A stretch of DNA of 64,000 nucleotides, from the NCBI GenBank assembly GCA_002900995.3, contig CM035304.1, positions 5,348,134 to 5,412,133 on the forward strand, in the 5' to 3' direction. The translations under genes were made by a program, and so were the position numbers. The DNA is from Ganoderma boninense. Taxonomy: Eukaryota > Basidiomycota > Agaricomycetes > Polyporales > Polyporaceae. The notes below the pieces were generated by a model. It worked only from the letters and a program-made list of their open reading frames with translations. It searched no databases and was not told where the DNA came from. Positions 22,920 through 34,279 of the stretch are shown here, piece by piece (within the stretch, counting starts at the first letter, position 1; each line of letters opens with the position of its first letter).

Positions 22920-23505
22920 GGTCGATTCTCAGAGGAGCGCGGAGAGGAAAGAAGGCTTGGAGTCGCGGGAACGGGTGTCACTAGGATGCTGGGAGTGCGC
23001 TCCAATAATCTGGCCCAGCTCAGTCGCTTCCAAGGACGCGCAGGTCTACAGTTGAGCGGGCGATGCCGTACGGAGGGGAGATGGGTGGAGGAGGATCAAA
23101 GAGGAGGAAGAGAGGACGGGCGTGAGTGGTCGTGAAGAAAGTGGTCGCCACAGCCAGCTGAGCCACGCCACCATCGCATCCGCGGCCGCGACGCGTCCAG
23201 ACGGATATCACATGACCGTATCTCGCGCGGCGTCCACGGGAAAAGGATATGTCTGCAGTCCACTTCCCTTCGTCTATTGGAAGGGGTGGGTGTACTCATG
23301 AATGTCTCGTTGACGTAGATGCCACTTTACTTACCTTTGTACTTGCAGCGTGAGGTGAATAAAGGCCCGCAAGAGGTCAATTCATAGACACAAGACTCAT
23401 TTTTGAACGGCGTCAGACTCCAAACCAAGCAAAAAGTCGACATATGCATATTCAATTTCAGCATGCGCGCACACTCGCGTACAGCGCATGTACATTGATA
23501 CGATC

Positions 23506-24144
23506 TCAAATGTCGTAGTTGAGCGTCACAAAGTAGCTCGTGGAGGAAATGACCGTGCCCTTCGCGGGATCAGTCTCCACAACAGTGAAATCTGTCAACA
23601 ACGTTGTCAGCAACCTTTCATCATGACTGTTCGCGCGGAGCGTCCCCAACCAAAAGCAGAGCATCAGCATAAAAATGGGGGACACTGACTGTAGTTTCCC
23701 TCCTTGAAGACGTCCATGCTGACGTCCACGCGGCCCTCCGCCGTCTCCGTGTCGGTGGTAGAGAACTGCGGCGTCGGGGTGAGCGGTGCGCTGAACGTCG
23801 CGTTGCTGAGCGTCACGTTGATAAACGTGGGGTCGAAGTTCGAGCGGCCCTGGTGCAATGATGCGGGGTACAAGGGTCAGCGCTGACTGTTGTGAGAAGG
23901 GCGGTCTCGCGCGGGGGTCAGGATGGGTTCGAGGACTGACCGGGTGGCTGTACTGCACGAGCGGGTTGAGGCCGATGCCGCTGGCAGGCGAGGGCGAGGA
24001 GAGCTGAGCGCGGGCTGCGAAAGACCAGGGTTCGTGACATGCTCAGAGTCAGTGGACGGTGCGCAAGGTGGAAGGAGGTGCAGAATGCTCACCGGTACTG
24101 GCGAAGCCGGCGGCAGCGAAGGCGAGAGTGGAGAAACGCATCAT
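23506..24144 (-). CDS. Small secreted protein, type A, copy 1
   Basis: Four exons (24093-24144, 23941-24014, 23690-23849, 23506-23591) encode 123 residues. A signal peptide (MMRFSTLAFAAAGFASTARA) leads into a Ser/Pro/Asn-rich mature protein with NVT, NAT and NFT N-glycosylation sites. The sequence alternates in a way typical of beta strands (GRVDVSMDVF, then EGNY, then FTVVET and YFVTLNY). The last intron falls just after the EGNY motif, as in three other genes here. Exon 2 is 74 nt, as in the type-A gene at 49525. A TATA-like sequence lies at 24229-24235. I do not recognise the family. A cell-surface or secreted role is inferred from the signal peptide. Confidence 0.75.
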
Positions 24145-24228
24145 AGACTTGACGTGAAGATTCGTGGATGGATGGACTGGTGAAGTAGGAAACTCGAGCC
24201 TGGGGAAGGAAGTGATGAAGCTCAATCG

Positions 24229-24235
24229 CTTTATA
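24229..24235 (-). promoter_or_regulatory. TATA-like element of type A copy 1
   Basis: TATAAAG read on the minus strand, about 85 nt upstream of the ATG at 24144. This is the usual spacing for the TATA-bearing secreted genes in this window. Confidence 0.5.
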
Positions 24236-24239
24236 GTAC

Positions 24240-26050
24240 ATCCTCCATGTCATCCTGCTTTACGTACGAGCGTCAGCTGCGGGCGGGTATGAAGCCCTAC
24301 TGTGGGTGTTTCAAACCTGAGTTGGGCGCGGGCACATCGTCTCTTGACGTCTTGCCCCCGATGGTGCGGGTCAGCCGTTGAGTCGAAGGTCACGTTTAGC
24401 TGCTTTTACGATCGAGAGATGCGCTGGGACTTGAATTTGCTCGCGCGACGATCGAGGCACTGCCTCAATAGCGAGGGCCCGGTGTTGGAGCTATGAGCGC
24501 AGAACGGCGAGGGCTGCCCGCTGCAACGAACCGAAGTGCAGTCGAGTCGCAGTTCGCGAAAACAGCACACACAGCCACCAGGTGCGATTCGGTGGCTATA
24601 CCCTGCCCCAGGGATGACGAAGTATTCGTAACCGTGGCTGTGAACCGCGAACGTAGCTTATAGTCTGTACAACTCACCTCGGGCTCCGGCTGTCGGCACT
24701 CGCCATATACGACGAGGGACGATTATTTTGAGCAGAGCAGCCCGCGGACGTGGGGTGGACCAATATGCCTGAGCCACGCTGCAGCCTGCGACATCACTCG
24801 ATTGGAAGCGAGAACCAACCTGAACGGTGGTTCCGGCCGACAAACGCGAATATCGGCTCCGACCACTGCAGTGTCTACATTCATTCGTGAATGGGCATGC
24901 GAGAAGCACGGAGGAACATACGTACTTCGTGTGAGCCAGGGAGGCCACCGATTGGTGAGGAAAGAGCACACCCAGCCCGGATCCAGCGAAGTGTGGGTCC
25001 AGGAACGTAAGCCGTGACTCGGCTGAAGACAGATCGGGACTCATCGAGGTCGGAAGTTTCTTGACGAAGCGAGGCGAGATCGGCAGGAGCGCATATAGAT
25101 GACGTTCTGCAGACGACCTAGGTCGCGGGCCTGGGATATTCATCACTTCTCAAGACGGGCATTGAGCTCCCTGAGGTTGCAGCCGCCCAGGTTTAGCTTT
25201 ATGTACATCCGCGGTGCCGACGAGTGAACGGCGCGGCCCCCAGAGACCCTTCTTAAATACTCCGTCATCCATGGATACCTGGGTCCTGATAGGTGAGTGT
25301 TCATCTTGAAAAGATATGGGGTGGCTTGGAGCGGCGCAGGACCTGGGATGCGAAGTTCGTCATTTTCGATTTGTGCGGTGGTGACATCACTTACGATGCA
25401 TTGCACAACAAGAGGTCAACGCCCTCAAAAGATATCTTGTCTTGCCTTTACGTAATCTTTAGACTTTAGGTCGATATATGCGTCGAAAACGCGAGAACCA
25501 CGCCCCGAATCGTCGTTTCCCCCCCTCCCCTTCAATGAGAAGCTGGCAGACGGTCAGGCCGATATATTTATACGCAAGTGACCTCCTTCAAATTGGCTCT
25601 GTCGGCTCCAGACCTTTCACTGGAAAACGAACGATTGCTGCAGTTTGGAAGCTGGGGGCGGGATTCTCCAATAATTACGCGTAGCCGGACAGCATTAGGG
25701 ATGAATGGTGATGGTGAGAGTCCAGGTTGCAGTAGAGGAGGAGGTAGAGACTGGATGCCCAGTCGAAGGCTCTGGTGATGGTCAAGCCGAGAGTGCTGGA
25801 CCGGCCCCGCCGAATGGGCGCCTCATATTTAGCGCCCATCTTCGCCACTTGCCAGAACGGTCACTGAGCGTGCATGTTCCCATGGGAAGTCGCTGGTGAA
25901 TCATGGCTAAACGATCGTCTTTTGAAGTATCTAGGCACACATCCCCAGAAATTTAAAGGCATTTTATAGCAGCCTCCTCGCCAGCATGACAGCCAGGAAT
26001 CCATGAAATGCGAAACACCGGCGCGCACCGTCATTCCATCTCTGCTCGCC
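24240..26050. other. Intergenic region, no gene seen
   Basis: About 1.8 kb between two secreted-protein genes. Short frames on both strands show no domain, no signal peptide with a convincing continuation, and no repeat ends. Confidence 0.45.
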
Positions 26051-26763
26051 CTACAACTCCTCGTGCGCCGCAGCCTCAAGCTCATTTTGACGAGCCTGCG
26101 GGTCGTATGAGAATTCAACAGGCACATCGAACTTGGCAAACGACGTCGGGCTATTGAGCGGCCCGCCCCATACAAACTCCCCAACGGAGAGATCTGTCGC
26201 ATGCGTCAGCCCTTCCTGGGCCTTCCTGACGGTCGTATCAGCAGAGATAATGAGCTTACTGTATGGTCCCTCAGCGAGGCCCGGGTGGGTGAAGACGAGC
26301 AGCCTGGCTTCTGCCGTTGGGGGGTCGCTGTCGGGAATGAACTCGATGTTGGCGGGGAACAGGGAGACTTGGAAGGTCTCGTTCCGCAGCGAGACGGTAA
26401 GCGGTGCGGAACCGCTGTTGTTGACCGTCAGGTTGTAGGCCTGTCAGCGATGATGGGATGCGGTGAGCGTCGGCGCATGTCGACAGCAGCAGAAAGATAG
26501 AGATACGGACCGTGTCCACGAACTTGAAGTCGAACTGCGGCCCGATGACCTCGAGAGGCTGCGGGCTGACGATGGTGACGTTCTCTGAGCTCAGCTTCAC
26601 GGAAATTTGAACGTTGAGAGGAGCTTTCTGGCTTCCTGACATCACTATCGTCGTGGGATTAGCGCGAGTGGGGTAATGAGGCGTTGTGCGGCGTACATGT
26701 CTTCGTGAAAGTGCTCAGAGCAGCCAGTCCAGCCGCAGCGATCGATCCCAGAGCGAAGAACAT
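26051..26763 (-). CDS. Small secreted protein, type B, copy 1
   Basis: Four exons (26697-26763, 26511-26644, 26260-26440, 26051-26193) encode 174 residues. The N-terminus (MFFALGSIAAAGLAALSTFTKT) looks like a signal peptide or anchor. The mature part has SENVTIVSPQPLEV, FDFKFVDT, YNLTVNNSGSAPLTVSL, IEFIPDSDPPTAEARLLVFTHPGLAEGPY and a final strand FDVPVEFSYD. The last intron lies right after the EGPY motif, matching type A. Several N-x-S/T sites suit a secreted glycoprotein. The copy at 33583 is a close relative with the same exon plan. Family not recognised; the pattern suggests a beta-sandwich. Confidence 0.78.
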
Positions 26764-26828
26764 GTTAAGTCTGTGAGAGGGAAGAGATAAGGGGAAATGG
26801 CAATGTTCTGGAGGAGCTTACGACGCAC

Positions 26829-26835
26829 GTATATA
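26829..26835 (-). promoter_or_regulatory. TATA-like element of type B copy 1
   Basis: TATATAC on the minus strand about 70 nt upstream of the ATG at 26763. Confidence 0.45.
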
Positions 26836-28499
26836 CAGGATTGAGTTAAAAGGTTTGAACTGTCCGCAGTGGTGGTCAGGCGATACACGCACAGTCGAAG
26901 CTGATGCCCATCTCCAGATTGACGACGATGAGCAATACGCTGGTTCCACGCCTGTCCGCGTATGCATGGATGTGTGAAATAGTACTAGACGTATGATCTG
27001 CGCTAGCTGAACACGCTTGAAGCAGCAGACGTAACGGGTCTTTGAAGACTCAGCATCTAGACGTCATGGATGTGGTTGGAACCCGGCGCGAAGGGCGAGA
27101 GGGGAAAGATCGAACTTTGCTATGGCGTGCGGCTACAACGCTCCCATACCGGCAGGTCTGCTACCATGAGCAGTGGCTATGCATTCTACAACTGGGACTG
27201 TCGACAAAGACACGTCAGTTATACGTCCACGGCGCCGGCAGTACTTGTCCAGTGTCGGTCCTGTGTAAAGTTGAGAGATGACCAGATGGGAGTTGACTTT
27301 TTGATCGCGCAAAGGATGCTCGCGAGAGGAAATCGAAAGTCTGTAGCACAGCTTCGACCTGAGCAGCTGGCGGAGTGGGAAGACTTTCATCAGACGGTCC
27401 CACAAGGGGCGGAGCGAGAAGCCGATGCGAATTCTCTTCAAGAGTTACGTTCGGTATCAAGGCAACGCAATTCCTGCGGTCAAGAAGTACCGGCTGCAGA
27501 CGGAGTTCAAAGACGCGTACGGAAGGCAGGTGTGAGGGTCCAACAAGGTGATTAGATCGGGGGATGTGTACCAGCGTGCGGCAGCAGGATGTATTCTTCA
27601 AGTTCTGGGACGAGTGTACAGAGAGCACGCATGCCATGTGGCCGAAAGAGTGCGGGTAACGAATCGTGACATTCCACTGCACGATGTGGGAGGCAAAATC
27701 GAGGAGGGTACTCACCTTTTTGCCAACAAAGCACACTTGAGCAATCAAGAAGACCATACGGCACGAGCTCCAACCCTCCGGCAGAGAACACAGGTGCTGT
27801 AAGTTGGAACAGAAGGCTGCTACTGGGATGTACCTTCATGTTAGGGCGATCAGCGGGCGACAGTGCCAGATTCATGCTCACAGTATGGAAGCTGATTTGT
27901 ATGCCTTAGGTTAGACAACTGCTGGAGTTCGCGCGTCCTCCTCGACTGTCCGACATTGGACTTTCGAGACCGCGTCGACTTGCGGGGGAAGCATGGGACT
28001 GCACACGTATCCCATTACAGGCGGCTAGGGTGAGAAAGCAGCTATGCGTCAAGCAGAGGGAGTAACATGAATAAAACGAGAGCATTCGATAGCATGCTAC
28101 TAGGCAGATAGCTAGGAGTCTTGAAGCAGAGGAGATGGTGGGCGTGAGCCTCGGTTGACGTGCTCAGAGTCCGCGGACCGCCGAGGGACGGCGCCGGACA
28201 CATGGTTCACACGATCGTGATCCGCCCTCCCGCCCAGCCTGCTTCAAGCTTGAGCCTCGCTGCGGTTGTTCTGTTGCGCTCCTGTATTCGACAGACTTGA
28301 CTTCGAAGACCCGGTCTGATGGCCTATCAATCCCTCCACGGTTTTCATTCTCTGTCCCAAGAACGACGTTGCTCTCTGCTCCAAATCCTCGTTAGGCCTC
28401 GATGGTAAGTTCCGCCATATTAGTTAACTTCTCTGACACGGCGCGATCATCATGATACTTATTCTCCATACATTTGATGCAAGTACAACTCAAATGTCC
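26836..28499. other. Non-coding part of the duplicated cassette
   Basis: No supported gene. The segment shares scattered similarity with 34380-35750. A 20-base identity (AGATTGACGACGATGAGCAA) occurs near 26913 and 34423. A further diffuse match pairs a GAAGGGCGAG stretch near 27090 with one near 34595. It is the spacer of a duplicated block rather than a gene. Confidence 0.5.
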
Positions 28500-29100
28500 T
28501 ACAGAAATCTCTGCTCTACAGCCTGCCGCATTGCGACGATGTCAGCCTTGTAACTAATATGTTTGGCACAGGCACCTCGAAGCAAGATTACCGGCCCCAT
28601 TTTCGTATCATACATATTCCTGTGCCACCAACCACTGACAATTTTGCGTCAACCACCTAGGATGGGATATGAGCAGAGAAGGCTGTGCTACCTCATAGTC
28701 CTTCTCTGAATCGTCCTGGGGGCTCCCTCGCAGTAGTTAATGGTGCTCGTTGACGCATCCCGGGCTGCTGGGCCTGTGACCGCGACCTCACTGGGCTGCG
28801 CTCCCAGTGTGGCGGGGAGCGGGTCTGCAGTACGCCCGTGAAGTCCGCCGCGAGGCGGGGTCACCAGGCCCTAACTGTCTGCTCTGCCCTGTGGACCGTG
28901 GTCGGCTATATGATGTCAGAAATTCAAGGAACACCTGGTACTGGCTTGATATGGATCACGGCGCCAACTTCAACAACTCCGGAGACGTACTCCCCGGATC
29001 TGGAACTGCACTCCACAATTTGTGCCTGTCTTTGTCGAGATTAGTGACTATCGGATCTTCAGAATTTGTACGTGATTTTTACCATCAGGATCTCGTGCTA
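28500..29100 (-). pseudogene. Remnant of a Cyt-like (delta-endotoxin family) gene
   Basis: On the minus strand 28500-28640 resembles the last exon of the Cyt-like gene at 35759-36579. The SYKADIVAMR block and a C-terminal stop are recognisable, but the glycine-rich segment before it is scrambled. Further up, about 28870-28960 still matches the middle of that gene's main exon at DNA level (a CGTGGTCG stretch, then GGTAC). There is no continuous frame, so this is a broken copy. Its place between a type-B gene and a + Cyt-like gene mirrors the intact arrangement at 33.6-38.2 kb. Confidence 0.6.
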
Positions 29101-29685
29101 GACGGCGTGTTCTAACTCGTGGTCAAGGCCACTGCTCCGCAACTTGGCTGTCAGCGGTGGAAGTCATCGGGAGTTAGAGGCCTTCGTAAGTCCGGACCCA
29201 AAATCACTGACAGATTCATTTTCGTAACCGGGCCTATTCTTTCGGCCAGGCAAGACCATTGCGTTGTCTATACAGCGACAGGAGGCTCGCGGAAGCAGAT
29301 CAGATATGTGTTTGATGTCCCCGACCAGGCATTTTATAAATACACTAGCCTATGAGCTGACGCAGTCATGCAGCTAGGTGCCTATGAACGGCTATTGCGA
29401 ATCGGAAAGCAATGCGCCGGATCGACCGAGGCTGGGCTTCTATGTACCTTCATGGACGTCACGGTGAACGGTCCTGGCTTTGACCCAAAGTGAGCAACGG
29501 CTGGTGCTTATTATTTATATAGACATGCCACAATACTCGAAGTGACTGACGAACATGCAGCCGGTATTGACTCCGATTGAGAAACAGGAACCAGGCTATC
29601 CGGAGAGGGGAACGCCGGCCGGTGGTCAGACGAAAGTCGGCTTCGCCAACCTCCAACATTTTCGAGGTTCCAATGGCTCTCTGTG

Positions 29686-29693
29686 TATATAAA
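29686..29693 (+). promoter_or_regulatory. TATA box of Cyt-like copy 1
   Basis: TATATAAA 82 nt before the ATG at 29768. The surrounding promoter is similar to that of copy 2 (TATA at 32141), showing that the promoter was duplicated with the gene. Confidence 0.65.
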
Positions 29694-29767
29694 CGATGCT
29701 AAGAGATCCATGGAGCACATCACCTCACCAACGCGCCCTCAACCCTTGGGACCTGACGACTACCACC

Positions 29768-30545
29768 ATGCCGTGAGTCCAAGGTACACACATGGATGAA
29801 CATGGTCGCTAACTGTGCGCGTTTCGTTTATGGTTCCAGCCTCGGTAAGCTTAGCTTCTGTCCCGAGACCAATTCCTGTGCTAATCGCCCCCAGTATTCG
29901 ACAAGCTGGCTAATCTCCCCAGCCCGCTCTACCCGGCGGGAGCCAAGATAACGAAGCTCTACAGCGAGCACAGCTACCTAGACTCGAGCAAGACATTCGT
30001 CATCTTGAACTGGGACAGCTTCAAGGACGCCGTCGCCGCACGCGCGGGGCCAAACCTCACTCCCATAAAGACAGAGTCTACGACCATCGTGAGACCCACC
30101 GCGTCCGTCGAGGACATGGCAGGTCGGATCTGCCAGTTCCTCTACGACAAGTTCTCGCTCGAGGGCGCAGACGACGAGCATCTCCACGACTGCATCTACA
30201 AGGCTTTCCAGGACGCCCCCGGAGAGAGTGGCGAAAGCGGCGGTTTGTTTTCCGAGACCACGTACTCGACCTACGGCCGGAGGCGGGAGCACCACATCCT
30301 GTTGATGGCCCCACGCCCGGAAGACGCGGACGCGTTCTACGCCGTGCTTGCTACTGTCACGTGCGTTTCCCCTTTACCTGGACTGAGCCGTGTCGCGGGT
30401 TTGCTGACGGTCCGCCGACAGTGTCCACGCGAGCATCCATGTGCACAAGGGCTTGTTCGGGATCGGCAACGAGACCAGATACGAATTTACCGCCGACGTC
30501 TCTGCGATGGAGTTGCTTGTGAACAAGAACTACAGTGACGCCTAG
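29768..30545 (+). CDS. Cyt-like delta-endotoxin family protein, copy 1
   Basis: Four exons: 29768-29772, a 5-nt microexon 29840-29844, 29895-30360 and 30422-30545, giving 199 residues. The family resembles the fungal relatives of bacterial Cyt proteins (also represented by a mushroom cardiotoxin), single-domain pore formers. The evidence is the length, a central helix-rich region with TASVEDMAGRICQFLYDKF, then strands with an ILLMAP...FYAVLATV pattern, and a GLFGIGNETR turn before a final strand (MELLVNKNY). No signal peptide is present, consistent with cytosolic storage in fungal members. Copies 2 and 3 keep the same exon plan. The family call comes from recognising the pattern, without a database search. 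Whether it is active is unknown. Confidence 0.68.
29840..29844 (+). other. 5-nt microexon in Cyt-like copy 1
   Basis: The five bases CCTCG are bounded by TTCCAG upstream and GTAAGC downstream. Including them is the only way to connect the 5-nt first exon (ATGCC, phase 2) in frame with the main exon at 29895. The same microexon is present in copy 2. Confidence 0.65.
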
Positions 30546-30835
30546 AGGAAACAATTTGTGAGTACTCCGGTCTCCACATGCGAGCTTTGGATTATTGGCT
30601 CACGGTTTCCCCGCGTTTTACGGCCTTCGGTATATTCAGTCTTGTGTTATGTACATATGTTACTCGGGGGTTCATTGTATGGCATGCATTTGCGCTTGAA
30701 CGTCTTCCCCTCGTCTCGATTTCAACGGCCGCATATTCAGTAGGTTCCTGGGGCTGCGGACGCCTCCGCGTACGAGTCAGTTCTTCGATGGCAGATACGT
30801 TCCCAACGATACATGTTCCCGCCCCGATAATCTCC

Positions 30836-31480
30836 TCATGGGCTTTGCGCCTCCTCCATTAATGTGGCATACACCTCCAGCCCGTCCTGCGCCGAGAAGA
30901 ACACCTCGTCGAACGAGTGCTGCCGGTCGTTCACGAGGAACGCTAGGCATGCCCACGTGATGACCAGCGGCGCGTGCATCTTCACAAGGGACGCCTTGTC
31001 GCCGTGGATGTTCGGAGGCGGTGGGTTGTCCTCGTGTGGCCATGCACGGCCTGCTTCCGCCCACGGCTGCGGGTGGTTGAAGTCGAGGCGGGTCGAGCGC
31101 GCTTTCGCCTGGGGGCACACGCGGAACGGGATCGTACACCAACCGTGCCGGCCAGCCTTGAGAGAACAGCACATCTGCTTGTGTACATGCGGGTCAGTGG
31201 GTCTTGTGACAAGCTGGAGAATCATGATACGACGCGGCTGGTCAGCCTGACGATAAACGGACAATTCGGAACGTCGTCGCATACCTGCGCTGCAATATGA
31301 GACGGACTGGCACTGCGAGTATCGACTGTTGCGCTCCTTCCCGCATACCGCGCAGCCCGGATTATTGCCCAGTCTGCCTAGATATGGCGGCCGATGGGGA
31401 GGAGGATGGACACCTTGAGCTTCTCCTCAGTGCCGTGGAGAGCTCCATGAACTTGATGGCTTCGAGCACTGTACGCGTGG
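30836..31480 (-). pseudogene. MYND-finger pseudogene (copy 4)
   Basis: Read on the minus strand, about 31310-31460 gives EEKLKVSILLPIG, then a stop and frame shift, then GNNPGCAVCGKERNSRY and CQSVSYC (the first half of a MYND finger). After an intron remnant, 30836-31170 gives SLKAGRHGWCTIPFRVCP and continues through NIHGDKASLVKMH and VNDRQHSF to VYATLMEEAQ. It then loses frame where the intact genes read GPRGG. Exon 1 is missing, one finger Cys is replaced by Tyr, and the end is truncated. The closest relative is the gene at 1-438. It sits inside the Cyt-like cluster, between copies 1 and 2. Confidence 0.82.
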
Positions 31481-32140
31481 TGCGGTTGAACGCCCCAGCA
31501 GCAGGGTACAGCGCCACAATTCTCGACGTACCGAAGTCGGCAGGAGCTGCCTCGCAGGCAATCAGCCAGGGACGGCCGACGGTGTTTACTATCAAGATAC
31601 TCCTGCGGGCGACGTTGTCCTTGAACTTTTGGGCCAGGGAGCTCCGCAAGTTGGCTGTCAGCGGTGGAATGCTTGGCGGGGGAGGGCGTGACAATCGGCT
31701 GCTCATCTAATGAGCGTCTCTTCTTCGGGCCGGACTAGACCGCTGTCCTGGCACAACACGGCAGCAGTTCGACGTGTAGCTGCTGCCCTCAATGGACGTT
31801 TTCCCAATGGGCTGGTGCGGTCGGGGACCTACGCGCATACGAACGTCGATTTCGAATCGGAAACGAAAATGCCGGACCACGGCTTGGCTTTTATGTGCCT
31901 GCATCAACGTCAGTGAGTGGTCTTCTTCGCTTTCATGCTCGCTTTGAGCTTTAGAGGGCGATGGTTGATATACAGATACCTAAAAACACTCAGGGTCTCG
32001 ACGTGACCGACGACTATGGAGCGGGACTGAGAAACAGGTACCAGCCTGAGGCTACCCGGTGAGGGAATCCCCGTGCAGCGGCGAGACGAAGCTCCGTCTC
32101 GCCAACCTTCAAACATTTTGACGTTCAAGCAGATCCTGGG

Positions 32141-32148
32141 TATATAAG
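32141..32148 (+). promoter_or_regulatory. TATA box of Cyt-like copy 2
   Basis: TATATAAG 77 nt before the ATG at 32218, in a promoter clearly duplicated from that of copy 1. Confidence 0.65.
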
Positions 32149-32217
32149 AAATACTCACCATGAACCACATCTCCTTACCAAGTCTCTCTCAAGTCTTGAT
32201 CCCTGACGACTATCGCC

Positions 32218-32990
32218 ATGTCGTGAGTCCAACAGTACTTACTAGGATGTACATGGTCGCTCACCGTTCCCGTTTCTTCTACGGTCCCAGCCTCGGTAAG
32301 GTCAGCTTCTACCGCAACACCAATTCTTGTCCTGATCTGCCCCAGTATTTAGCAAGTCCGCCAGTCTCCCCGGTCCGCTCTCTTCGGCGGGAGCCAACAT
32401 ATTAAGCCTCTCCAGCAACTTCGTCATCTTCGAGTCGTCCCACGCGAACCCTTACTTCGACTGGGACGGCTTCAAGAACGCCGTCGCCACACGCGTCGGG
32501 CCTCGCCTCTCGCTCGTGAAGACGGAGTCGACGGCCATCGTGCTCCACACCGCGTCCGTCGAGGACATGGCGGGCCGGATCTCCCAGTTCTTCTCCGACA
32601 AGTTCTCGGCGCAGGGCGTCGACGACGACCATCTCCGCGAGTGGATCTACAAGGCTTACGAGGACGCCCCCGGCGAGGGCGACAGCGGGGGCCCCTTGTC
32701 CCAGTCCACGTATGAGATTCACGGCAAGACACGAACGAACTACATCGTGTTGACGGCCCCGCGCCCGGACGACACGGACTGGTTCTACGCTGTGGTCGCG
32801 ACTATCGCGTGCGTGCTCCTTGCTCTGACCGAGTCGAGTCGAGCGTTTGCTGACGGTCGCCGACAGAGTCCACCCGAGCATCTATGTGCACAAGGGTTTG
32901 TTCGGGATCGGCAACGAGACCAGGCGCGACTATAACACCGAAATCTTCGGGATGGAGTTGCTTGTGAACAAGGACTTCAGGAAATCCTAG
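32218..32990 (+). CDS. Cyt-like delta-endotoxin family protein, copy 2
   Basis: Exons 32218-32222, microexon 32291-32295, 32346-32808 and 32867-32990 encode 198 residues. It is very similar to copy 1 through the TASVEDMAGRI block, the FYAVVATI strand and the GLFGIGNETR turn, and ends MELLVNKDF plus four residues. The same splice positions and a duplicated promoter and 3' flank mark it as a tandem duplicate of copy 1. The main differences are in the N-terminal third. No signal peptide is seen. It looks intact. Confidence 0.68.
32291..32295 (+). other. 5-nt microexon in Cyt-like copy 2
   Basis: CCTCG bounded by TCCCAG and GTAAGG, identical to the copy 1 microexon. It is needed to keep the frame between the ATG exon and the main exon. 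Confidence 0.65.
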
Positions 32991-33582
32991 AGGGCACGAT
33001 TCGTGAGTGCTCGTCTCCGGATGCAAGCTTCGGATAAATGGCTCACTGTTTTCCCGCGCTGTGCAGCATTCAGGGTATTCAGTCTTAGTCTTTTAGTATG
33101 GTGTGTAGAATGGGGATTCGGGTGATTATTGGATGGCATGGATTTGCATTTGATATTCTGCGTCCGTGCAGAGTCCAGCATGCTCATGGCGGGCCCATTT
33201 GGTCGTCACCTGGGGATGCGGACGCTGGGATGTGCCCCTCTCTTCCAATGGCGAAACCGAAGTTCGATACACTCGCCGATGATTGCCGCAGTGAGCTTCT
33301 CTCCGATAGCGACACGGGACGCTAGTCTAGAGCCCGTCACCGTGAGATTGCGAGTCGTCTCTAGCATACTGACACACGGAAAGGCGCTGTACGGGTCCGG
33401 TAGAGGGCGCTGGGGAGTCATCTTTAGCCCGTCGTGCGAGGGCGCCGGACGCAGTCCTCGAGGTCTCCCAGTGCGCTGCCCAAAGCGAAAGCAGGTCTAT
33501 AGCACAACAACGTCCTCACCAACACGACAGCCAGACGTTCATACTTCAAGTGCGAAACATCGTACATCATCCTCCGGTCGTC

Positions 33583-34279
33583 CTACAACTCCTCGTGCGC
33601 AGGCTGCTCTTCGCGATCATTGGGATCGAGGGAAAATATGACAGGAACGTCGAAATGGGTGACCGCCGACGGCATGTTCGACGGGCCGCTCAATACGAAT
33701 TCATTGATGCTTAGGTCTGTCCGCGAACGAGTCAGCTCTTCTCTTCGATGGCACATCATCAACATAAACTTGGCCTTACTATACGACCCCTCCGCGAGTC
33801 CCGGGTGGGTGAAAACGAGAACTTTGGCCTCCGCCGTGGGTGGATCACTGTCGGGGATGAACTGGATCTTCGAGGGATACAGGGCACCCTCGAACGTCTT
33901 GTTGCATAATGTAATGGAGAGGGGTCCAAAGTTGCTGCTGTTCACCGTCAGGTTGTACGCCTAGCCGGAGAGGACAGCGAGTCAGTTGAGACGTACACGG
34001 ATATCAGAGGAGCAAGCACAGACCGTGTCTATGAACTTGAAGTCGAACTGGGCCCCGATGACCTCCAGGGGTTGGGGGCTGACGATGGTAACGTTCTCTG
34101 AGCTCGTCTTCATGGAGATGTGAAAGTTCACAGGAGCCTTCTCCGCGCCTGAAATCACTATGGTCGTGGTATTAGCATGAGGACAGCGGCATAGGGGCGT
34201 TCTACGACGTACATGTCTTTTTGAAGGTGCTGAAAGCAGCCAGCCCTGCTCCAGCAATCGATCCTAGAGCGAAGAACAT
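33583..34279 (-). CDS. Small secreted protein, type B, copy 2
   Basis: Four exons follow the plan of the gene at 26051. Exon 1 is 34213-34279 (67 nt in both copies), starting MFFALGSIAGAGLAAFSTF. The mature part has SENVTIVSPQPLEV, FDFKFIDT, YNLTVNSSNFGPLSITL, IQFIPDSDPPTAEAKVLVFTHPGLAEGSY and a last strand FDVPVIFSLD before the stop at 33583-33585. The final intron again lies after the EGSY motif. It heads the second copy of a duplicated cassette that also includes Cyt-like genes. Function unknown; secretion is inferred. Confidence 0.76.

Noticed and set aside
27215..27757. A 180-codon minus-strand frame with intron-like edges near 27700-27860
   Set aside because: Possible exons could be chained but no consistent protein emerged, and the interval behaves as the non-coding spacer of a duplicated block.
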